A stretch of 64,000 bases of DNA from JAMXLO01 sp963812075 (GTDB taxonomy: Bacteria; Pseudomonadota; Alphaproteobacteria; Acetobacterales; Acetobacteraceae), in contig CAWETN010000018.1 in NCBI GenBank assembly GCA_963812075.1, positions 124,001 through 188,000 on the forward strand, read 5' to 3'. Positions 56,396-64,000 of this stretch are shown here, piece by piece. The notes under the pieces are model-generated. The model was not told the origin of the DNA, searched no databases, and saw nothing but the letters and a program-made list of their open reading frames with translations. Position 1 is the first letter of the stretch, and every line of letters begins with the position of its first letter. A program made the translations under genes and the position numbers.

Positions 56396-57625
56396 TCAGC
56401 TCTTCAGCGCCGGATAGTCGCGCGAGTAGACTGGCTGCTCGAGGAACCACTTCTCGTCGAAGGTCCAGAACTGGCTGACGTTCGGGTAGGTCTTGATCGT
56501 CGTCTGCACCAGCTTGCCGTCCTTGCGCTCCAGCCGGCGGATGTAGACGTTGCCCACGACATTGCCGAAATGGTCGAAGTGGAACGGCCCGCGCGGCGAG
56601 TCCTCGAGCGACACCGCCCGCAGCGCCTTGACCAGCGCCTCCTTGTCGTCGGTGTTGCCGCCGGTCGCCTTCAGCGCCGCCTCGGCGACCATGCCGTTGA
56701 TGTAGAGGCCGGCGGCATACAGGCCGGGAATGGCGCCGGTGTCGCGCACCATGCCGGCGATGAACTGCTTGCACACCGGCGTGTCGAGGTCGGAGGTGAA
56801 CACCGACGCCGTCACCAGCCCGATCGCCTCGTCGCCGAAGCTCTTGAGCAGCGCATCGTCGCCCGCCGTGCCGCCGCCGATTACCGGCAGCGTCGCGCCG
56901 GCGTCCTTGTACTGCTTCATGAACTTCAGCGGATTGGAGCCGGCGAAGCCCTGCACCACCGCATCGACGTCGGTCAGCTGCGCGATATACGGCGTGTAGT
57001 CCGGCGTGACGATCGGTGGCCACAGCTTCTTCACCACCCGGCCGCCGTCGCCTTCGAACACGCGCTGGAAGCCGCCCATCTGCTCGTAGCCGTAGGCGAA
57101 GTCCTCGCTGATGGTGATGACGCTCTTATACTTCAGGTCCTTTGCGGCGTAGTCCGCCAGCACGTGCATGTTCTGCGCCGAGGTGCCGGAGGCGCGCACG
57201 AAATACGGGTTGGGCTTCCGCTGCGACATGTCCTCGGCTGCCGCCAGGCTGAGGATCGGCGTCTTGTGCGCCGCCACGTAGTCGGAGATGGCGAGCAGCT
57301 CGAAGGCGGCGAGCGGGCCAAAGATCATGTCGACGCTGTCGCGCTCGATCAGTTCCTGCGCCTTGGTCTTGGTGCCGGCCGGGTTGCCGCCGGTATCGCC
57401 GATCAGCAGCTCCACCTTGCGACCGGCCAGCATGTTGCCGCGGTCCTTCAGGAACAGGTTGATGCCCTGCTCCATCTGGATGCCGCCCTGCGCCAGCGGC
57501 CCGGTCTTCACGGTCAGCAGCCCGATGCGGATCGGCTTGCCCTGCGCGATGGCCGGCATCGGCATCGGCAGCGTGGCGGCGGCGGTGCCCGCGAGGAACG
57601 TGCGGCGACGGAGCTTCGAACGCAT
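56396..57625 (-). CDS. ABC transporter substrate-binding protein (LivK/aromatic-type)
   Basis: A 409-residue periplasmic binding protein (Peripla_BP_6). The N-terminus has RRRTFLAGTAAATLP, a Tat-like signal; the mature part starts IRIGLLTVKTGPLAQGGIQM, followed by LLIGDTGGNPAGTKTKAQEL and VDMIFGPLAAFELLAISDYV. The group often binds amides, aromatics or small acids rather than leucine, so the ligand should be left open. ATG 57625 has GGGAGG upstream. First gene of the liv operon; a palindromic repeat lies about 105 bp upstream. Confidence 0.9.
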   Translation of the reverse strand: MRSKLRRRTFLAGTAAATLPMPMPAIAQGKPIRIGLLTVKTGPLAQGGIQMEQGINLFLKDRGNMLAGRKVELLIGDTGGNPAGTKTKAQELIERDSVDMIFGPLAAFELLAISDYVAAHKTPILSLAAAEDMSQRKPNPYFVRASGTSAQNMHVLADYAAKDLKYKSVITISEDFAYGYEQMGGFQRVFEGDGGRVVKKLWPPIVTPDYTPYIAQLTDVDAVVQGFAGSNPLKFMKQYKDAGATLPVIGGGTAGDDALLKSFGDEAIGLVTASVFTSDLDTPVCKQFIAGMVRDTGAIPGLYAAGLYINGMVAEAALKATGGNTDDKEALVKALRAVSLEDSPRGPFHFDHFGNVVGNVYIRRLERKDGKLVQTTIKTYPNVSQFWTFDEKWFLEQPVYSRDYPALKS

Positions 57626-57730
57626 GGATTTGGTTGCCTCCCGTTGGTTGCCGCATTGGTAGAGCGGCGGTGCGGCGCCGTCTACCGGCCCGGAGTGTTC
57701 CGACACAACGTCGGGTGCCCGCCTGCCCGT

Positions 57731-57813
57731 GTCATCGCGAGCGGGACGCAGCGATCTCCTGGGGGGTTCGTGCCAATGCACGCTGGGGCTTGCTTCGCTG
57801 CGATGGCAATGAC
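57731..57813. repeat. Dispersed palindromic repeat, copy 2
   Basis: GTCATCGCGAGCG at 57731 pairs imperfectly with the right arm TGCTTCGCTGCGATGGCAATGAC ending at 57813 (outer arms GTCATCGC and GCAATGAC). The arms are related to those of the repeat at 36735-36817. It lies between the liv operon and the convergent-side hydrolase gene. Confidence 0.7.
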
Positions 57814-57849
57814 AGCACGGGCCGGGTCTGAACCGTCAGGTTCGCAACA

Positions 57850-58974
57850 TTAGCGGCGCAGGAACTCCACCAGCAGCTGGCTCACCTTTGCAGCCTGCTC
57901 CTGCTGCACCCAGTGTCCGGCGCCGTCGATCAGATGGCAGCCCTGCATGTTGGTGCAGGCGCTCTGCTGCATGCGCTCGAACGCGCCCGGCCGCTGATAG
58001 GTGCCCCAGTCGCTGCTGCCGGCGACGAACATCGACGGCACGTCGATCGTGCGGCCGGCGAACAGCTGCAGCTCGGACGTGTCCAGCCCGGTCGTGCCGC
58101 GGCGATACCACTGCAGCCCGCCGGCGAAGCCGTTGCGGCCGTACTCGCCCGCATAGACCGCCAACTCGTCATCCGGCAGCCAGCGGCAGGCGGCGATCTC
58201 GGCTGCCGTCGGCATCTCGTGCGCGACGGTCTCCGCCATCGTCTCGCCGAGATCCATGACGTAGTAGGTCGGCATCTTCGCCAGCTCGGCGGCGGTCCAG
58301 CCCTGCAGGCGGAACGGCCGGTTCTGCCGCCAGTCGGCGCTCTTGTGGTGGTAGTAGGCGCGCAGGAAATCGTGCACGCCCTGCCGGCAATGCCACATGT
58401 CGTCATTGGCCGGGCGCGTCGAGTAGTACCACTGATAGTGCTTGCGGGGCCGCGGCAGCGCCGCCATCGCCGCGTGCACGTCGCTGCCCCGGGCGGACGG
58501 CGCCAGGTCGGGCGGACCTTCGAACGGCGCGCTCATCAGCGCCACCGAGCGGAACACGTCGGGCCGTACCAGCGCGCACCAGGCGGCGACCGGTGAGCCG
58601 AAATCGTGGCCCACCACCGCGGCGACCGAGCGATGTCCGAGGGCGTGCACCAGGCCAAGCTGGTCGCGCACCGCATTCAGCAGACGGAACGACCGCAGAT
58701 CTGCCTCGGAGTCGTAGTCGGCCTGCCAGCCCGTGGTCCGGCCATAGCCACGCAGATCGGGTGCGACGACGTGATACCCGGCATCGGCGAGCGCGGGCAT
58801 CACCCGGCGCCAGGAATACGCCAGCTCGGGAAACCCGTGCAGCAGCAGCACGCAGGGCCGGTCGTTCGATCCCGCCTCGAGGATGTGCACGCGCAGGTCG
58901 TTGACGTCGGTCACGAAGCGCGAGCCGATGCCCCGCGGCAGGACGGCGGCGTCGAGCGGTAAGAGATCGTTCAT
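57850..58974 (-). CDS. Alpha/beta hydrolase, epoxide-hydrolase-like
   Basis: A 374-residue alpha/beta hydrolase. HGFPELAYSWRRVMPALADA (HGxP oxyanion motif), VVAPDLRGYGRTTG, the nucleophile elbow VVGHDFGSPVAAW (Asp nucleophile in GHDFG, as in epoxide hydrolases and haloalkane dehalogenases), the Tyr-rich cap (HYQWYYSTRP) and the catalytic GAGHWVQQEQ His are present. ATG 58974 has TGGAGA upstream. Probably a soluble epoxide or ester hydrolase. Confidence 0.9.
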   Translation of the reverse strand: MNDLLPLDAAVLPRGIGSRFVTDVNDLRVHILEAGSNDRPCVLLLHGFPELAYSWRRVMPALADAGYHVVAPDLRGYGRTTGWQADYDSEADLRSFRLLNAVRDQLGLVHALGHRSVAAVVGHDFGSPVAAWCALVRPDVFRSVALMSAPFEGPPDLAPSARGSDVHAAMAALPRPRKHYQWYYSTRPANDDMWHCRQGVHDFLRAYYHHKSADWRQNRPFRLQGWTAAELAKMPTYYVMDLGETMAETVAHEMPTAAEIAACRWLPDDELAVYAGEYGRNGFAGGLQWYRRGTTGLDTSELQLFAGRTIDVPSMFVAGSSDWGTYQRPGAFERMQQSACTNMQGCHLIDGAGHWVQQEQAAKVSQLLVEFLRR

Positions 58975-59145
58975 CGTGTCGTCTCCATACTGCGGTATGG
59001 TCCAAGGGCGGAGACCGGTCGCTCCGGGCGGCCGATGACACCTGGCACATCTGGTCCCGACGGCGCCGCGGGTGCGCTTGGCGAACCCGCCGGCATCGCT
59101 ATATTGCCTGATCGCAATGCCGTGAAGGGGTCGCAGTACAGACCC

Positions 59146-60780
59146 ATGCCGCAGCCCGTGTCCAGCGAACGGACGGTGTTCCTTTCGACCTTGCCGGCGT
59201 CGCGTCGCGAGCGGCGGTCGGCGACGGTGGTGGGGCTGGTCTTTCTGGCGCTGTTCGCTCTGGCGGCGCCATTCGCGCAGGTGAAGCTCGCCGAGGTCTG
59301 GGCTTTCATTCCGAGCTACCAGTCGGCGTTGCTGGTCAACGACCTGATCACCGCGGTGCTTTTGTTCGCGCAGTTCGTCATCCTTTGCTCGTTCCCGCTG
59401 CTCCTGCTGGCCTCGGGATATCTCTTTACCGCCCTCATGGCGGTGCCGCACGCGCTCAGCTTCCCGCGCCTGTTCACGCTGGACGGCCTGATCGGCGCCG
59501 GGCCGCAGACCACGGCCTGGCTGTACATGTTCTGGCACGCCGGCTTCCCGCTCGCCGTGATCGGCTTCGCGCTGCTCCCCGACGGGGCGCGCGTGCGGCG
59601 TCCCTGGGCCGTCCTGGGCATCGCCTGCGGCCTCGTCCTGGCGTCGGTATGCGGCGCCACCCTGCTCGCCACGTTGGGCCACGACCTGCTGCCGGTCATC
59701 ATGCGCAACGACGGCTACACACCGATGCTGCCTATGGTCACCGTCGTCGTGTGGTCGCTGAGCCTGGCGGCCATGTTCACTCTCTGGCGGCGGCCGGCGA
59801 AGTCGGTGCTCGATGTGTGGCTGATGGTGGTCATGGCCGCCTGGCTGTTCGATATCGCCTTGAGTGCCGTGCTCAATGCCGGGCGGTTCGACCTGGGCTT
59901 CTATGTCGGGCGCGTGTTTGGACTGACCGGCGCGACCCTGGTGCTGCTGGTGCTGCTGATCGAGACGGGCGCCGTCTACGCGCGCATGGCACGCCGTTTC
60001 GAAGCCGAGAGGAACATCCGCGACCGGCAATTGCACGAGCTGCAGTCCGAACTCATCCATGTGTCGCGGTTGACGGAACTCGGCCAGATGGTCTCGGCAC
60101 TGGCCCACGAGGTGAACCAGCCGCTGACCGCGGCCGGCAGCTATGTGCGCGCCGGCCGTCGCCTGGTCCAGGCGGGGGACCTCGATCGGGCGGACGAGGC
60201 GCTCCGGAAGGGCGCCGACCAGGTCACCCGGGCGAGCCAGGTGATCCAGCGGCTGCGCCTCTTCGTGAAGAAGGCCGATGCCCCACGCGGCGTCGAGGAC
60301 ATCGGCCAATCCATCGAGGAGGCGGCGGCGCTCGCTCTGCTGGGCACCGAGGAGAGCGGGGTGCGCCTGAAAATGGAGCTCGCCGCGGATGTGCCGTCCG
60401 TGTTCATCGACAAGGTGCAGATCCAGCAGGTGCTGCTCAACCTGATCCGCAACGCGGTCGAGGCGATGCACGACAGCCCACGCCGCGAGCTGACGATCAG
60501 GACCGCGCTGGCGGCCGATGGCAGCATCTGGATCAGCGTGGCGGACACCGGCCCCGGCCTGGCGTGCGATGTCCGCGAGCGCCTGTTCCAGCCGTTCGTG
60601 ACGACGAAACCGTCGGGCATGGGGGTTGGATTGTCGATCTGCCATGGCATCGTGCAGGCGCATGGCGGCCGGATGTGGTACACCGACCATCCGGCGGGAG
60701 GTGCTGCTTTCCACTTCTCGCTCCCGGTTGCGCCGCAGACGGGTGAGCCACGGAGGGTGGTCGAGGCGACCCGCGCTTGA
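59146..60780 (+). CDS. Sensor histidine kinase with MASE4-like membrane domain
   Basis: A 544-residue kinase. The first ~290 residues form about eight membrane helices of the MASE4 type, with a short N-terminal Arg-rich cytoplasmic tail. The kinase part has the H-box LAHEVNQPLTAAGSYVRAGR (HisKA of the FixL/DctB kind), N-box QVLLNLIRNAVEAM, G1 ISVADTGPGL and G2 SGMGVGLSICHGIVQAHGG. No response regulator is adjacent, so it is an orphan in this window. ATG 59146; a longer upstream start (59035) lacks support. It ends 32 bp before argB. Confidence 0.88.
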   Translation: MPQPVSSERTVFLSTLPASRRERRSATVVGLVFLALFALAAPFAQVKLAEVWAFIPSYQSALLVNDLITAVLLFAQFVILCSFPLLLLASGYLFTALMAVPHALSFPRLFTLDGLIGAGPQTTAWLYMFWHAGFPLAVIGFALLPDGARVRRPWAVLGIACGLVLASVCGATLLATLGHDLLPVIMRNDGYTPMLPMVTVVVWSLSLAAMFTLWRRPAKSVLDVWLMVVMAAWLFDIALSAVLNAGRFDLGFYVGRVFGLTGATLVLLVLLIETGAVYARMARRFEAERNIRDRQLHELQSELIHVSRLTELGQMVSALAHEVNQPLTAAGSYVRAGRRLVQAGDLDRADEALRKGADQVTRASQVIQRLRLFVKKADAPRGVEDIGQSIEEAAALALLGTEESGVRLKMELAADVPSVFIDKVQIQQVLLNLIRNAVEAMHDSPRRELTIRTALAADGSIWISVADTGPGLACDVRERLFQPFVTTKPSGMGVGLSICHGIVQAHGGRMWYTDHPAGGAAFHFSLPVAPQTGEPRRVVEATRA

Positions 60781-60812
60781 CCCTCGCGGCGCCCGCCCGT
60801 ACAGGCCGGCGC

Positions 60813-61718
60813 ATGAGCGAAAACCTGGCAACCAGCCTAGCGACCGCCACCGAGCGGGCCCACGTGCTCGCCCAGGCCCTGCCGTTCCTGCGGCGCTACG
60901 CCGGCGCGACGATCGTGGTAAAATACGGCGGCCACGCGATGGGCGAGGAGCACCTCGCGCAGCAGTTCGGCAGCGACATCGCGCTGCTGAAGCAGGTGGG
61001 CGTGAACCCGGTCGTCGTGCATGGCGGCGGACCGCAGATCAACGCGATGCTGAAGCGGCTGGCGATCCAGTCCAGCTTCGTGGACGGACTGCGCGTCACC
61101 GACGCGGCGATGGTCGAGGTAGTCGAGATGGTGCTGGCCGGCACCGTCAACAAGCACGTTGCCGGCCTGATCACGCGGGCCGGCGCGCTTGCCGTAGGCG
61201 TCTGCGGCAAGGATGGCGGCATGATCCGCGCGCGCAAGCTGACGCGCACCAAGAAGGACCCCGACAGCAACATCGAGCGCGTGCTCGACCTGGGCTTTGT
61301 CGGCGAGCCCGAGGAGGTGGATGTCCGGGTGATCCATGCGCTGACCGGCTCCGGACTCGTGCCGGTGATCGCGCCGGTAGGCGTCGGTGCGGACGGCCAG
61401 ACGTACAACATCAATGCGGACACTGTCGCCGGTGCCATCGCCGGTGCGCTGCAGGCCACCAGGCTGTTGATGCTGACCGACGTGGCTGGCGTGCTCGACA
61501 ACGACAAGCGGCTCATCCCGGAACTGACCCTCGCCGACGTCGAGGCCGGCATCCGCAGCGGCATGATCACCGGCGGCATGATCCCCAAGGTGGAGAACTG
61601 CGTCGATGCGGTGCGGCGCGGCGCCAGGGGCGCGGTGATCCTCGACGGTCGCGTGCCGCACGCCTGCCTGCTGGAACTGTTCACCGAGGCGGGGCCCGGA
61701 ACCATCATCCGGCCGTAG
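60813..61718 (+). CDS. argB: Acetylglutamate kinase
   Basis: A 301-residue intact amino-acid kinase for the second step of arginine synthesis. Motifs: IVVKYGGHAMG (phosphate loop Lys), VVVHGGGPQINAML, TDVAGVLDN and the C-terminal GGMIPKVENCVDAVRRGA. KTKxD-like RTKKDPDSNIE and GFVGEPEEVD are as in alphaproteobacterial enzymes. ATG 60813; the histidine kinase gene upstream is unrelated in function. Confidence 0.97.
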   Translation: MSENLATSLATATERAHVLAQALPFLRRYAGATIVVKYGGHAMGEEHLAQQFGSDIALLKQVGVNPVVVHGGGPQINAMLKRLAIQSSFVDGLRVTDAAMVEVVEMVLAGTVNKHVAGLITRAGALAVGVCGKDGGMIRARKLTRTKKDPDSNIERVLDLGFVGEPEEVDVRVIHALTGSGLVPVIAPVGVGADGQTYNINADTVAGAIAGALQATRLLMLTDVAGVLDNDKRLIPELTLADVEAGIRSGMITGGMIPKVENCVDAVRRGARGAVILDGRVPHACLLELFTEAGPGTIIRP

Positions 61719-61781
61719 TTGCGCCAACGCGCGCCGCCGTGGCAGCGTCGGGCCCGCGCACAACACAAGGGGAGACCGATC

Positions 61782-62189
61782 ATGCCACAGATCGCCGGCG
61801 GCTGCCTCTGCGGCAAGGTCCGCTACAGTGCGACGGGCGACCCGGCCTTCGTCGGTGTCTGCCACTGCACCGACTGCCAGAAGTTCACCGGCAGCGCCTT
61901 CTCCGTCGTCATCGGCGTGCCCAAGCCGGCGCTGACCGTGCAGGGCCCGCTCGCCACCTATTCCAAGACCGGCGATACCGGCAAGACGATCGAGCGCAGG
62001 TTCTGCCCCGCGTGCGGGTCGTCCGTCGCCGACGAGGCCTCGGCGCTGCCCGATGTGGTCATGCTGGGTGCGGGCACGCTGGACGATCCAAGCTGGGTCA
62101 AGCCGGCGATGGAGATCTTCTGCGACAGCGCGCAGCCCTGGGTGCATCTCGAGGGCGAGATGCACCGCTTCCCGAAGATGCCGGGCTGA
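61782..62189 (+). CDS. GFA family (Mss4-like) zinc-binding protein
   Basis: A 135-residue protein of the GFA/CENP-V fold: GGCLCGKVRY, GVCHCTDCQKFTGSAFSVV and RRFCPACGSSV supply the two Cys sets for zinc. Glutathione-dependent formaldehyde-activating activity was claimed for one member, but most are of unknown role. AAGGGGAG precedes ATG 61782. It is convergent with the chromate transporter gene (adjacent stops). Confidence 0.92.
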   Translation: MPQIAGGCLCGKVRYSATGDPAFVGVCHCTDCQKFTGSAFSVVIGVPKPALTVQGPLATYSKTGDTGKTIERRFCPACGSSVADEASALPDVVMLGAGTLDDPSWVKPAMEIFCDSAQPWVHLEGEMHRFPKMPG

Positions 62190-63404
62190 TCACAGCGTGA
62201 CGCCAGCGGCGGCGAGTCCCGACGCCGCCAGCGCGCCGGCCAGCACGACGAGCCACGGCGGCACGGTCCACACCGTCAGCGCGAGGAACGCCGCAAGCGC
62301 CAGGCCGAACCCGGCCGGCGCGTGCACGCCGCCCGTCCACACCGGCGTATAGAGCGCGGCGAGCAGCACCCCGACCACCGCGGCATTGACGCCGCGCAGC
62401 ATCGACTGCATGGCTTGGCGGCGGCGCAGCGCGTCCCAGAACGGCAGCAGTCCGCTCACCAGCAGGAACGACGGCGCGAAGATCGCGAGCAGGGCGAGCA
62501 GGCCGCCCGGCGCCCCGTTGGGGGGACGCAGCATGACCGCGCCAAGATAGGCGGCGAAGGTGAACAACGGGCCCGGCACTGCCTGTGCCGCGCCGTAGCC
62601 GGCGAGGAAGGCGTCGTTGCTGACCCAGCCGGGCGGCACCACGGCTGCCTGCAGCAAAGGCAGCACGACATGGCCGCCGCCGAACACCAGCGCGCCGGCC
62701 CGGTAGAACGCATCAACCAGCCGCAGCGGCTGGCTGCCGGTCGCGCCAGCGAGCGGCGGCAGCAACAGCAGCAACGCCAGGAACAGGACGATCGCCACCA
62801 CGGCCACGCCGCGGTTCAGCCGCACGCCCAGTGGCGTGTGCTCCCCGTTGCCGGAGACGGCCGGCGCCGGCAGGAGCGAGACCCCGGCGAGGGCACCGAA
62901 AGCAATGGCAGCAACTTGACCGAGCGATGAAGGCACGGCGAGCGCGATCAGCGCGGCCGCGACCGCCAGCGTGGCGCGCGGCCGATCGGGCGCCAGGCTC
63001 TGCGCCATCCCCCACACCGCCTGCGCCACGACCGCCACCGCGACCAGCTTCAGGCCCTTCAGCCAGGCCGCGTCGCCGACATCACCGATCGCCTCGACGC
63101 CGTAGGCGAACCCCAGCATCAGCAGCGCGGACGGCAGCGTGAAGCCAATCCAGGCGGCGACCATGCCCATCGGCCCGGCGCGCAGCAGGCCGAGCGACAT
63201 GCCGAGTTGGCTGGATGCCGGGCCTGGCATGAACTGACAGAGCGCCAAAAGGTCGGCGAAGCCGGCTTCCGTCACCCAGCGGCGCCGCGCGACAAACTCG
63301 GTGCGGAAATAGCCGACATGGGCGACGGGTCCACCGAACGACGTGCAGCCAAGGCGCAGGAAGATCAGCAGCACCTCCCACGCAGCGCCCGGGTCGCGCC
63401 TCAC
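62190..63404 (-). CDS. chrA: Chromate transporter, two-domain ChrA
   Basis: A 404-residue membrane protein with two chromate-ion-transporter domains. Domain one has LGCTSFGGPVAHVGYF, the CQFMPGPASSQLGMSLGL motif; domain two has GALVFGGGHVVLPLLQ and AQAVPGPLFTFAAYLGAV. About ten helices. Such proteins expel chromate or exchange sulfate-like anions. The GTG start overlaps the preceding amidohydrolase stop (GTGA), so both belong to one transcript. Confidence 0.93.
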   Translation of the reverse strand: MRRDPGAAWEVLLIFLRLGCTSFGGPVAHVGYFRTEFVARRRWVTEAGFADLLALCQFMPGPASSQLGMSLGLLRAGPMGMVAAWIGFTLPSALLMLGFAYGVEAIGDVGDAAWLKGLKLVAVAVVAQAVWGMAQSLAPDRPRATLAVAAALIALAVPSSLGQVAAIAFGALAGVSLLPAPAVSGNGEHTPLGVRLNRGVAVVAIVLFLALLLLLPPLAGATGSQPLRLVDAFYRAGALVFGGGHVVLPLLQAAVVPPGWVSNDAFLAGYGAAQAVPGPLFTFAAYLGAVMLRPPNGAPGGLLALLAIFAPSFLLVSGLLPFWDALRRRQAMQSMLRGVNAAVVGVLLAALYTPVWTGGVHAPAGFGLALAAFLALTVWTVPPWLVVLAGALAASGLAAAGVTL

Positions 63405-64000
63405 AGCGCGTTCTTGACGAACCGTCCGCCCAGCATGATCGCCGGCATGTTTCGCCCATCACCTTGCAGGACGGAGATGTCGCGATACGGATCGCCGTCC
63501 ACCACCAGAAGGTCGGCATGCGCGCCCGGCACCAATTCGCCGAGGAGTCCCGACTGGCGCAGGATCTCGGCGTTCACCAGCGTGGCCGATCGTATGATCT
63601 CCGGCGCACTCATCGCCTCGCGCCGCAACGCGAATTCGGTGCAGTGGTCGTTCTGGAGCTGTCCGAGCAGATCGGAGCCGAAGCCGATCTTCACCCCCGC
63701 GGCGCGGGCGATCTCCAGCGAGCGCAGCCCGGCGTGCAGCACCAGCTCGTTCTTCGCAAGGCTGTAGCGTGACAATCCGTACTCCGGCCCGCGCCGCTTC
63801 AGCGCGTCGTAGGCCACCAGGGTCGGCACGAGGAACGCGCCGCGTGCCGCCATCAGCTGTGCGGTAGGCGCATCGATCAGATTGCCGTGCTCGATCGTGC
63901 GCACGCCGGCGGTCACCGCGCGCGCGATCGCCTGCGCCGAATAGGCATGCGCACAGACGTATGTGCCCCAGCGCGTGGCCTCGTCGACCGCGGCCTCGAT
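63401..64000 (-). CDS. Amidohydrolase family protein, cut by window end
   Basis: The visible ~200 C-terminal residues run off the right edge. Reading inwards: an ATRWGTYVCAHAYSA-type strand, then AGVRTIEHGNLIDAPTAQLM (metal His in EHG), GVKIGFGSDLLGQLQNDHCT (metal Asp in GSD), and the closing LGELVPGAHADLLVVDGDPY. These match imidazolonepropionase/Xaa-Pro-dipeptidase-like amidohydrolases with a TIM barrel and a binuclear zinc site. The N-terminal metal HxH part is outside the window. Confidence 0.88.
   Translation of the reverse strand: MEAAVDEATRWGTYVCAHAYSAQAIARAVTAGVRTIEHGNLIDAPTAQLMAARGAFLVPTLVAYDALKRRGPEYGLSRYSLAKNELVLHAGLRSLEIARAAGVKIGFGSDLLGQLQNDHCTEFALRREAMSAPEIIRSATLVNAEILRQSGLLGELVPGAHADLLVVDGDPYRDISVLQGDGRNMPAIMLGGRFVKNAL

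Noticed and set aside
58975..60831. Open frame upstream of the hydrolase start, opposite the histidine kinase
   Set aside because: It would extend the hydrolase by 600 residues of low-complexity His/Arg/Gln sequence. The kinase motifs on the plus strand are real, and the hydrolase has its own ATG and ribosome site at 58974.

Overview
The window is high-GC, gene-dense DNA that reads like a chromosome of an alphaproteobacterium, probably in the Rhodospirillales/Acetobacterales. This placement is inferred from GC content, GTG/TTG starts, the Liv transporter, the caa3-type oxidase and XoxF genes, and a hairpin repeat type common in that class. No rRNA, tRNA or CRISPR was recognised.

Layout. (1) 0-5.7 kb: a three-gene minus-strand operon (DUF362 protein, SDR epimerase, SRPBCC protein), coupled by 4-bp overlaps and divergent from an HpaB-type flavin monooxygenase. 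(2) 5.8-7.3 kb: a decayed GH15 gene and non-coding DNA. (3) 7.4-15.8 kb: a tight plus-strand respiratory cluster (CtaG, cytochrome-c-fused CoxB, CoxA, CoxC, a small membrane protein, a lipoprotein cytochrome c) running straight into a lanthanide-type XoxF dehydrogenase, its cytochrome c and XoxJ. Together these could oxidise an alcohol in the periplasm and pass electrons to oxygen through dedicated carriers. (4) 15.8-32.4 kb: a degenerate accessory zone with a HbpS/MarR chimera, fragments of IS256, IS4, IS110 and ISAs1 elements, and remnants of an integrase, a DUF892 protein, a response regulator, Ku and a cytochrome c. Intact islands within it are a YihY operon, an AAA ATPase/repeat/Sel1 gene next to a TAXI binding protein, TetR-GST, and a GrdB-family gene with an in-frame UGA that is very likely selenocysteine. 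(5) 32.3-41.7 kb: an FNT channel, a VOC/FAD-monooxygenase/luciferase-like cluster, a phosphoesterase, rsmB, rpe and a heparinase-like gene. (6) 41.7-49.9 kb: a glycosyltransferase, purH, isocitrate lyase divergent from its likely ScfR/RamB-type regulator, VapBC, and an enolase-superfamily enzyme. (7) 50-64 kb: a DyP peroxidase with a membrane partner, a complete liv ABC operon, an alpha/beta hydrolase, a MASE4-type histidine kinase, argB, a GFA protein, a chromate transporter and an amidohydrolase cut by the window end.

Caveat: many conserved genes (ctaD, rsmB, rpe, aceA, the phosphoesterase, the heparinase, the DyP pair) carry one to several single-base frameshifts, while purH, argB, liv, xoxF and others are clean. 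Much of this is probably sequence error, so single frameshifts in otherwise conserved genes are marked as interrupted CDS rather than as proven pseudogenes. Fragments that lack whole domains are called pseudogenes.
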